Shown: positions 1-5,657 of the stretch, piece after piece | Layout: every line of letters starts with the position of its first letter | Position numbering within the stretch: the first letter of the stretch is position 1 | Assembly (NCBI GenBank): GCA_002309795.1 | Contig: DBXZ01000049.1 | Location: 1,131-9,251, forward strand | Direction of reading: 5' to 3' | DNA from: Bacteroidales bacterium UBA1199 | Lineage (GTDB): Bacteria; Bacteroidota; Bacteroidia; Bacteroidales; UBA932 | Length of the DNA stretch: 8,121 bases | Notes under the pieces: generated by a model | Told to the model about the DNA's origin: nothing | The model's database searches: none | The model's input: the letters and a program-made list of their open reading frames with translations, nothing else | Position numbers and translations under genes: made by a program

Positions 1-512
1 ATCAGGCGGGCCTGGAGGCCCACTTTATTGTCGCCCATCTCGCCTTCGATTTCTGCTTTGGGGGTGAGGGCAGCCACGGAGTCGATCACGACGATATCCA
101 CCGCACCGCTGCGGATCAGGTTGTCCGCAATCTCCAGGGCCTGCTCGCCGTTGTCCGGCTGGGAAATGAGCAGGGTGTCGATATTGACGCCGAGGTTGCA
201 TGCGTAGGTGCGGTCGAATGCGTGTTCCGCATCGATGATGGCGGCGATGCCGCCCTGTTTCTGGGCCTCTGCGATTGCGTGGATGGCCAGCGTGGTCTTA
301 CCGCTGGATTCCGGACCGTAAATCTCGATGACGCGTCCGCGCGGATAACCGCCGATACCCAGGGCATGGTCGAGCCCGATGGAACCGGATGCGATTGTAG
401 AAACTTCCCAGGTAGGCTGGTCTCCCATCTTCATGATTGTTCCCTTCCCGAAATCCTTCTCGATTTTGGCGATCGTCGCCTGCAGTGCTTTCAGCTTTTC
501 TTCATTTGCCAT
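1..512 (-). CDS. recA: RecA recombinase, N-terminal 170 residues (runs off the left edge)
   Basis: RecA is the cytoplasmic DNA-dependent ATPase that forms filaments on single-stranded DNA, drives strand exchange and, in many bacteria, triggers LexA self-cleavage. Reading leftwards from the ATG at 510-512, the protein starts [20 protein letters not shown]. Walker A GPESSGKT is at residues 66-73. The catalytic glutamate (IIDAEHAFD) is at residue 96, the same number as in E. coli. Walker B ([10 protein letters not shown]) is near 140-149, followed by the start of the L1 region ([15 protein letters not shown]), where the window ends. All expected landmarks are present without a break, so the gene looks intact as far as seen. 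The start has an A-rich upstream stretch rather than a clear Shine-Dalgarno sequence, as is common in Bacteroidota. A promoter lies about 45 bp upstream. The gene is divergent from rlmN, and a recX-family gene lies about 3.6 kb away on the other strand. Confidence 0.98.
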   Translation of the reverse strand, partial: MANEEKLKALQATIAKIEKDFGKGTIMKMGDQPTWEVSTIASGSIGLDHALGIGGYPRGRVIEIYGPESSGKTTLAIHAIAEAQKQGGIAAIIDAEHAFDRTYACNLGVNIDTLLISQPDNGEQALEIADNLIRSGAVDIVVIDSVAALTPKAEIEGEMGDNKVGLQARL

Positions 513-545
513 AATCTGTTGTTCTTTAATTGTTGTTTAATCGCA

Positions 546-576
546 TTGGTTGGTCTTGCAAATATACTTATTTTTG
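546..576 (+). promoter_or_regulatory. Candidate promoter of the rlmN operon
   Basis: On the plus strand, TATTTTTG at 569-576 is a perfect TAnnTTTG -7 box. TTGG at 546-549 is a one-mismatch -33 box, 19 bp upstream. The start site would be near 581, leaving a leader of about 184 nt before rlmN. The two -7 boxes of recA (559-566, minus) and rlmN (569-576, plus) lie only 2 bp apart, so the two polymerases could not bind at the same time. A second promoter closer to rlmN was looked for and not found. Confidence 0.5.
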
Positions 577-592
577 CAAAAAGATTGAGAAA
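559..592 (-). promoter_or_regulatory. recA promoter (Bacteroidota type)
   Basis: On the minus strand, 566-559 reads TATATTTG, a perfect match to the Bacteroidota -7 consensus TAnnTTTG. The upstream element is weak: TTTC at 592-589 with a 22-bp spacer, where TTTG with about 19-21 bp is usual. Transcription would start near 555, giving a leader of roughly 40 nt before the recA ATG. The consensus is established for Bacteroides; its use here is inferred. Confidence 0.6.
571..582. repeat. 12-bp perfect palindrome between the divergent recA and rlmN promoters
   Basis: TTTTTGCAAAAA is a perfect palindrome. It covers most of the plus-strand -7 box and lies in the spacer of the recA promoter. It is well placed to act as an operator for either gene. 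The sequence is AT-rich, so a chance palindrome in a promoter is quite possible. No regulator is identified from this window. Confidence 0.4.
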
Positions 593-751
593 CTGTTTTG
601 TAATGATTAACTTCAATCTTTATGGTCTATTTTAGTGCTTTTTCCGGCTTTTCTCGGTTACATAGGAGCCCCTATGCGCCCTTGAAAACCCGAAAAAATC
701 ATCTAAAATATCCTCGTAAATCTTTTCGTGAACCATTACAAAGCAGTTTCT
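577..751 (+). other. Long leader of rlmN with short ORFs and a hairpin
   Basis: No conserved gene or known riboswitch is recognised between the proposed promoter and rlmN. The stretch holds a 10-codon ORF (603-635, MINFNLYGLF), a 3-codon ORF (674-685), a 43-codon ORF (622-753) whose stop overlaps the rlmN ribosome binding site, and a hairpin at 661-676. None of the short ORFs has a clear Shine-Dalgarno sequence, and none resembles a protein I know. Whether the whole stretch is transcribed depends on the promoter call at 546-576. Confidence 0.35.
661..676 (+). promoter_or_regulatory. Hairpin in the rlmN leader
   Basis: CATAGG (661-666) and CCTATG (671-676) are perfectly complementary around the 4-nt loop AGCC. 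Flanking stretches at 649-660 and 687-698 can pair imperfectly (about 9 of 12 positions with one wobble) and might extend the structure. No U-run follows the stem directly, so it is not a standard intrinsic terminator. Its role is unknown. Confidence 0.4.
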
Positions 752-757
752 AAAGGA
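752..757 (+). promoter_or_regulatory. Ribosome binding site of rlmN
   Basis: AAAGGA lies 7 nt before the ATG at 765. This is a good Shine-Dalgarno sequence for a Bacteroidota gene and supports that start. The stop codon of a 43-codon leader ORF (751-753) overlaps it. Confidence 0.6.
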
Positions 758-764
758 TTTTTCG

Positions 765-1805
765 ATGAAGGAAAAATTGCTCGGCAAGACCCTCGAAGAG
801 CTTCGCAGCGTGGCTGTAGAAGCCGGATTGCCCGCCTTTGCGGGGAGTCAGATCGCGCAGTGGCTTTACCAGAAGGGCGCATCTTCCTTCGATCAGATGA
901 CCAACCTCTCCAAGGCGGCCCGCGCCGTACTCGCCGAGCGTTACGAGGTGGGCCGTACGGCCTATTCGGGCAGCGTCACTTCCAAGGACGGCACGCGCAA
1001 ATATCTCTTCCCCACCTCGGTGCCGGGCAAGTTTATCGAGACGGTGATGATTCCGGACGACGAAGACGACGGCACGCGCAACCGCGCCACGGTCTGCGTC
1101 TCTTCGCAGGTGGGCTGCAAGATGGGTTGCACCTTCTGCATGACCGGCCGCGGAGGCTGGCACGGCAACCTGGATGCGGCAGAGATCCTTTCGCAGTTCC
1201 TTTCGATCGACGAGGCCTCCGAACTGACCAACGCCGTCTTCATGGGGATGGGCGAGCCGCTGGACAACTGGCCGGTTGTGCGCCGCGTCCTGGAAATCCT
1301 GACCGCTTCCTGGGGCTTCGCCTGGAGCCCGAAGCGCATCACCCTCTCTACCGTGGGCGACCTGCCGCATCTCACGGAATTCCTGGAAGAGAGCCGCTGC
1401 CACCTGGCTGTCAGCCTTCACGATCCTTTCCAGGACGAGCGCGCCGCGCTGATGCCCGTCCAGAAGGGCTGGCCGCTGGCGGAGGTCGTCGGCCTCATCA
1501 GGAAATACGATTTCACCGGCCAGCGCCGCGTGAGTTTTGAATATATTGTTTTTGCCGGCCACAACGACTCACCGCGCCATGCCGACGCCCTGATCCGCCT
1601 GCTCAAAGGACTGGAATGCCGCATCAACCTGATCCGGTTCCACGCCATTCCGGACTATCCGCTGCAGCCGGCGGGGATGGCCTCCATCGAGGCTTTCAAG
1701 GCGAGCCTGAACGCGGGCGGAATCACCACCACGCTCCGCGCTTCGCGGGGTGAAGACGTGATGGCGGCATGCGGCCTGCTGGCCGGAAAAGGACTGAAAA
1801 AATGA
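765..1805 (+). CDS. rlmN: Dual-specificity 23S rRNA A2503 / tRNA A37 C2-methyltransferase RlmN
   Basis: RlmN is a cytoplasmic radical-SAM enzyme that makes 2-methyladenosine at A2503 of 23S rRNA, in the peptidyl-transferase centre at the exit tunnel, and in E. coli also at A37 of some tRNAs. The 346-residue protein has the usual family length. The radical-SAM cluster motif CKMGCTFC places C118, C122 and C125. The SAM-binding motif GMGEPLDNW is at about 161-169. The C-terminal motif TLRASRGEDVMAACGLL carries C336, the expected methyl-carrying cysteine, and C118 region spacing is normal. The motifs fit RlmN; Cfr is very unlikely in this conserved context. The start is set by AAAGGA 7 nt upstream. 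The gene ends in CTG AAA AAA TGA, where ATGA is shared with the next gene, so the two are probably translationally coupled. Confidence 0.96.
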   Translation: MKEKLLGKTLEELRSVAVEAGLPAFAGSQIAQWLYQKGASSFDQMTNLSKAARAVLAERYEVGRTAYSGSVTSKDGTRKYLFPTSVPGKFIETVMIPDDEDDGTRNRATVCVSSQVGCKMGCTFCMTGRGGWHGNLDAAEILSQFLSIDEASELTNAVFMGMGEPLDNWPVVRRVLEILTASWGFAWSPKRITLSTVGDLPHLTEFLEESRCHLAVSLHDPFQDERAALMPVQKGWPLAEVVGLIRKYDFTGQRRVSFEYIVFAGHNDSPRHADALIRLLKGLECRINLIRFHAIPDYPLQPAGMASIEAFKASLNAGGITTTLRASRGEDVMAACGLLAGKGLKK

Positions 1806-4138
1806 ATCGGATTGTCATCGGTATCCTGTTGGCGCTTGCCCTGCTTCCGGGGAGTTTTTCCGCCCGTGCGCAGGAGCAGCCCGCCCGTCCCAAGGTCGGC
1901 CTGGTGCTGGCTGGCGGCGGAGCCAAGGGCGCGGCCCATATCGGCGTGCTCAAAGTGCTGGAAGAGAATAACATCCCCATCGACATGGTGGTCGGAACCA
2001 GTATGGGTTCCATTATCGGCGGCCTCTATGCGATCGGTTATACCGCGAGCGAGATCGATTCGCTGATCTCCACACAGGACTGGGACGTGATCATGAGCGA
2101 CAAGTCCGCCCGCGAGAGCGTCCAGTTTGAAGACAAACTCTACAACAGCCTCTACGTCCTGAAGGTTCCCTTCTCGATCGATCCCTACGCGCTGCGGAAG
2201 AAACGGGGCGCGGAGATTCTGGATTCGCTGATCGGTCCCATGCCGGTCCGCGAGCCGGCACCCGCCCGTTCGCTGCTGAACAACATCCCCATGGCGCTGG
2301 TAGACGGCCAGAATATCTACAACCTCTTCACTTCTCTGGCGGTCGGCTATCTGGATTCGCTGGATTTCAACAAGATGCCGATTCCTTTCGCCTGCGTGGC
2401 GGTGGACCTGGTCAAGCACGAAGAGGTCGTTTGGCACAGCGGCCATTTCGTGGACGCCCTGCGCTCGTCGATGTCCATTCCGGGCTACTTCGCACCGTTG
2501 CGCAAGAACGGCCGGGTGCTGGTGGACGGCGGCGCGCTCAACAACTATCCGGTGGATATTGCCCGCGAGATGGGGGCTGACGTGGTGATCGGCGTCAAGT
2601 TCGGCTCCGGTGAAGGCCTCACCGACAGCGAGGTCAACAACATCGGCGACATGATAGGCAGTCTCTACGACATGTACACCAAAGAAAAGGACCGCAAGGC
2701 CATCGAGAATACCGATATCTTCATCCACCCCGACACCGAAGGGTTCAGCACGCTGAGTTTCGACCCGGAGAGCATCAGCACGCTGGTGCAGAACGGCTAC
2801 GACGCCGCCATGCTCAAGATTGCCGACATCCGCAAGCTGCGCGATTACCTGGACCGCTGCGCCCAGGACCGTGCGGAACATCTCGTGGGTCCGGATTTCC
2901 GGGGGCGCAAATACGACAAGGCGCTCCACCTGGACCGCGACAGCGTGAGCCTGGGCACGGTGGAGATTCACGGCCTTTCGCCGGAGGCGGAGGAGTTCCT
3001 CTTCCGCAACTGCCCCATCCGTTCCGGCGCACGCATTGCGGGTTCGGAGATTACTGCGGCCATCAAGCGGTTCTACGACACGGGCTTCTTCAAGTCCGTG
3101 ACCTACACGCTCAAGGGGCATGAGCAGCCCTACGACATGGATATCTTCTTCAAAGCGGAGCTCAACTCGGTCTTCGGCATCGGGTTCCGCGTGGATGCGG
3201 AGGAGGTTTCCGCCATCCAGATGAACGTCTCCATCAACCGCAATATCCTCTCCGGCTCGTCGTTCTCCGTGACCGGCCGGCTCTCCGTCAATCCGCAGGC
3301 CTCGATCCTCTACACGTATGCATTCCCGTCCCATACCAAGTTCAATGTGGAGTACAATTTCCGCTACTCCGGGCTCAACCTGCTGAACAACTATTCGGAC
3401 TACAACCTCGCCTATACGGGCCACCGTCTCCGGACCAATTTCGCTTCGCAGAACTACCGGAATATCTACATGGAGGGCGGTCTGGAGTGTATGTTCTTCG
3501 GCTACCGTTCGTTCGACGACAAGGGACTGCCCGTCTTCGCGTCGTACGACATCACGCAGAACCGGCAGTTCTTTGCCGGGGCTTACGGAAACGCCCGGGT
3601 CGATTCGCGCAACGACGAATACTTCCCGACGCGCGGCTGGGCGGCGGACGGCGGTTTCCACCAGTATCTGGGCAGCAAGAGCGGGAACGCTTTCGCCGCG
3701 TTCGACCTCCATGCGACCGGGGCCGTTTCGTTCGGGGACAAGTGGACGGTCATCCCTTCTCTCTGGCACCGTGGCCTGCTGGGCAAACAGGTGCCGATGA
3801 TCTTCATGAATGTGATGGGCGGTTCGCTCCGCGGGCGTTATATGGACCAGCAGATTCCTTTCGCGGGCTTCAGCTTTGCCCACCCCTTCGGCAAGCAGCT
3901 CTCCGTCGCATCCCTGGAGGGCCGCTACAACATTTCAGGACCGAATCACATCACCCTCTCGCCGGTCTTCGCTCTCTCGGGCGATACGGTCGGCGCCCTC
4001 TTCGCAAACGGATTGACCTGGGGCCTCCAGCTCGGTTATCTGCGTGCTACGGCGGTGGGCCCGCTGGAGTTCAGCGTGCGCTGGTCCAACTACACCGGCC
4101 GTCCGCAATTCTACGCGGCGCTGGGTTATTCATTCTGA
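1802..4138 (+). CDS. Secreted patatin-like phospholipase with POTRA-like segment and outer-membrane barrel (PlpD-like)
   Basis: Patatin-family proteins are lipid acyl hydrolases with a Ser-Asp dyad. This 778-residue protein begins with a Sec signal peptide (MNRIVIGILLALALLPGSFS, cleavage likely after ARA at residue 23). The patatin domain (about 31-320) has the oxyanion loop GGGAKG (38-43), the nucleophile motif GTSMG with S67, and VDGG with D242, so the dyad is intact. A POTRA-like segment follows at about 380-440 (SLGTVEIHGL ... FYDTGFFKSV). The remaining 330 residues or so are rich in alternating aromatic residues and end in YSF, typical of an outer-membrane barrel of the BamA/Omp85 superfamily. 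This order matches the PlpD type (type Vd) of self-secreting phospholipase; substrate and whether the domain is released are unknown. ATG at 1802 is chosen because it overlaps the rlmN stop (ATGA), has AAGGA-like bases 8 nt upstream and directly precedes the signal peptide; an in-frame ATG at 1769 would place charged residues before it. Confidence 0.92.
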   Translation: MNRIVIGILLALALLPGSFSARAQEQPARPKVGLVLAGGGAKGAAHIGVLKVLEENNIPIDMVVGTSMGSIIGGLYAIGYTASEIDSLISTQDWDVIMSDKSARESVQFEDKLYNSLYVLKVPFSIDPYALRKKRGAEILDSLIGPMPVREPAPARSLLNNIPMALVDGQNIYNLFTSLAVGYLDSLDFNKMPIPFACVAVDLVKHEEVVWHSGHFVDALRSSMSIPGYFAPLRKNGRVLVDGGALNNYPVDIAREMGADVVIGVKFGSGEGLTDSEVNNIGDMIGSLYDMYTKEKDRKAIENTDIFIHPDTEGFSTLSFDPESISTLVQNGYDAAMLKIADIRKLRDYLDRCAQDRAEHLVGPDFRGRKYDKALHLDRDSVSLGTVEIHGLSPEAEEFLFRNCPIRSGARIAGSEITAAIKRFYDTGFFKSVTYTLKGHEQPYDMDIFFKAELNSVFGIGFRVDAEEVSAIQMNVSINRNILSGSSFSVTGRLSVNPQASILYTYAFPSHTKFNVEYNFRYSGLNLLNNYSDYNLAYTGHRLRTNFASQNYRNIYMEGGLECMFFGYRSFDDKGLPVFASYDITQNRQFFAGAYGNARVDSRNDEYFPTRGWAADGGFHQYLGSKSGNAFAAFDLHATGAVSFGDKWTVIPSLWHRGLLGKQVPMIFMNVMGGSLRGRYMDQQIPFAGFSFAHPFGKQLSVASLEGRYNISGPNHITLSPVFALSGDTVGALFANGLTWGLQLGYLRATAVGPLEFSVRWSNYTGRPQFYAALGYSF

Positions 4139-4140
4139 CA

Positions 4141-4596
4141 ATGGAACGTGCCAAGGCCCTGGACCGGATGATGGCGCTCTGCAGCCGTCGCGAGTATTGC
4201 CGCAAGGAGATACTCGCCAAACTGGCGCGGCTGGAAGCGGAAGATCCCGCAGGAATCGTGGAGACCCTCTGCAAGGAGCGTTATATCGACGAACTTCGCT
4301 ACGCCACCGCCTTTGCTCGGGACAAAAGTTCGCTGCAGGGTTGGGGAAGTCTCAAAATTAAAGTAGCTTTGCAGGCGAAGGGGATTCCGGCAGAGACAGT
4401 CGCGGCCGCCATCGGGGAGATCGACGCCCCGGCAGCGGATGCGCGCCTGGCCGCCCTGCTGCGGAACAAACTGCACGCGCTGCGCGGTGAAACGGATGAA
4501 TCCGTCCGCTACCGGAAACTGCTTCGCTTCGGCCTGGGCCGGGGTTACGACTACGAACAAATCAAACGGACCTATGATCGTATCAGAACAACTTAA
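4141..4596 (+). CDS. recX: RecX-family regulatory protein
   Basis: RecX binds the RecA filament and usually limits its growth or ATPase and strand-exchange activity. The 151-residue protein starts MERAKALDRMMALCSRREYC and has the typical run of short helical repeats: the first with ALCSRREYCRKEILAKL, the second with LCKERYIDELRYATAFARDKS, then GSLKIKVALQAKGIP, and a last repeat ending YRKLLRFGLGRGYDYEQIKRTYDRI. Length and repeat order fit the family. The ATG at 4141 is chosen because it starts 2 bp after the phospholipase stop and begins exactly where RecX homology begins; the frame stays open far upstream, but that part is an overlap with the phospholipase gene. There is no clear Shine-Dalgarno sequence, so translation probably depends on the upstream gene. 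The end overlaps prfB by 23 bp. recA lies on the opposite strand in the same window, which supports the assignment functionally. Confidence 0.9.
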   Translation: MERAKALDRMMALCSRREYCRKEILAKLARLEAEDPAGIVETLCKERYIDELRYATAFARDKSSLQGWGSLKIKVALQAKGIPAETVAAAIGEIDAPAADARLAALLRNKLHALRGETDESVRYRKLLRFGLGRGYDYEQIKRTYDRIRTT

Positions 4597-5654
4597 AGAC
4601 TATAAACAGCGGATCGAGACGTTGGGGAGGTGTCTTTGACCTCTCTGCGAAGAGAGAAGAACTGAAAACCCGTACGGAACGCGCCGCAGCGCCCGATTTC
4701 TGGAACGATGCCAAGGCGGCGGAGGCCTATCTGAAGCAGACGGCCGCCGTGCGCTACTGGGTGGAGGGGTGTGACCGGCTGGCCCGGCTCTATGAAGACC
4801 TGGAGACGCTGATGGATTTCGGCGAAGACGCTTCGGACGATATCGACAAGGCGGCCGTCGTGCTCGAAGGAGCCATCTCCGACATGGAGATCCGCAATAT
4901 GCTCAGCGCGGAGGGTGACAACCTGGGCGCCATCTTGAAGATTAATTCCGGTGCCGGCGGCACGGAATCCAACGACTGGTCGTCGATGCTGATGCGCATG
5001 TATACCCGCTGGGGCGAACGGAACGGCTACAAGGTCCATGTTTCGGATGTCCTGGACGGCGACGAGGCCGGCATCAAATCCTGTACGCTCGAATTTGAAG
5101 GGGAGTATGCCTTCGGCTACCTGAAGGCGGAAAACGGCGTTCACCGGCTGGTGCGCATCTCGCCGTTCAATGCGCAGGGGAAGCGCCAGACCACCTTCTC
5201 GTCCGTCTTTGTCTATCCGTTGGTCGACGATACCATCGAAATCGAGATCAACCCGTCCGACCTGGAATGGGATACCTACCGTTCCAGCGGTGCCGGCGGC
5301 CAGAATGTCAACAAGGTTGAAACGGGCGTCCGCGTTCGCCACATTCCCACGGGCATCGTGGTGGAGAATACCGAAACCCGCTCCCAGCTGGACAACCGTC
5401 AGAACGCACTGCGCATCCTGAAGTCCCATCTCTACGACCTGGAGCTCAAGAAACGGCAGGAGAAGCAGGCGGAACTGGAGGGCCAGAAGAAGCGGATCGA
5501 GTGGGGCTCGCAGATACGTTCCTATGTGCTGCATCCCTACAAGATGGTCAAGGATCTCCGCACCGGTTACGAGACGACCGATACGCAGGCCGTGCTGGAC
5601 GGCGATATCAACGGTTTCATGAAGACCTTCCTGATGCAGAACAGCAACAGTTAG
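4574..5654 (+). CDS. prfB: Peptide chain release factor 2 with programmed +1 frameshift
   Basis: RF2 recognises UGA and UAA in the ribosomal A site and hydrolyses the finished peptide from tRNA. Translation starts at ATG 4574 (MIVSEQLKDYKQRIETLGRC) and reaches an in-frame TGA at 4637-4639 after 21 codons. Skipping T4637 continues as DLSAKREELKTRTERAAAPD and so on to TAG at 5652-5654, giving 359 residues, close to the usual 365. The UGA-reading tripeptide SPF is at about 196-198 and the catalytic GGQ (SSGAGGQNVNKV) at about 241-243, each roughly nine positions before their E. coli counterparts. Homology on both sides of the TGA shows that this is a real frameshift site, not a sequencing error. 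The first seven codons overlap the end of recX in another frame. It ends 3 bp from the convergent apbE-family gene. Confidence 0.96.
4624..4640 (+). promoter_or_regulatory. RF2 autoregulatory +1 frameshift signal
   Basis: The site reads GGGGAGG TGT CTT TGA C. The Shine-Dalgarno-like GGAGG (4626-4630) lies 3 nt before the slippery CTT (4634-4636), followed by the weak stop context TGA C (4637-4640). This is the known RF2 arrangement: when RF2 is scarce, the ribosome on CUU slips to UUU and reads GAC next; when RF2 is plentiful, it terminates after 21 codons. The 3-nt spacing equals that of the E. coli prfB site. The mechanism is established for the family; its use here is inferred from sequence. 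Confidence 0.95.
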
Positions 5655-5657
5655 GCG

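Noticed and set aside
222..635. Plus-strand open frame opposite the start of recA.
   Set aside because: Most of it is antisense to conserved RecA codons and the rest is the promoter region; only its last ten codons (603-635) are considered as a possible leader ORF.
728..1540. Alternative plus-strand frame of 270 codons over rlmN.
   Set aside because: It is Arg/Gly-rich and out of frame with RlmN, whose radical-SAM motifs and SD sequence define the true frame.
1655..3883. A 742-codon open frame on the minus strand opposite the phospholipase gene.
   Set aside because: It mirrors the codon periodicity of the GC-rich plus-strand gene, has a low-complexity Arg/Val/Glu/His composition, no recognisable domain, and spans the rlmN/phospholipase junction without any promoter. 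The plus-strand frame has clear signal peptide and catalytic motifs.
3487..4140. Upstream in-frame extension of recX from an ATG at 3487.
   Set aside because: The extension lies wholly within the phospholipase barrel in another frame and has no RecX or other homology; RecX similarity begins at ATG 4141.
4637..4639. The in-frame TGA of prfB as a nonsense mutation or sequencing error.
   Set aside because: The GGAGG-TGT-CTT-TGA-C context and RF2 homology on both sides match the conserved programmed frameshift.
4593..5534. A 313-codon open frame on the minus strand opposite prfB.
   Set aside because: It is a shadow of prfB codon usage with no recognisable motif; prfB homology is complete on the plus strand.
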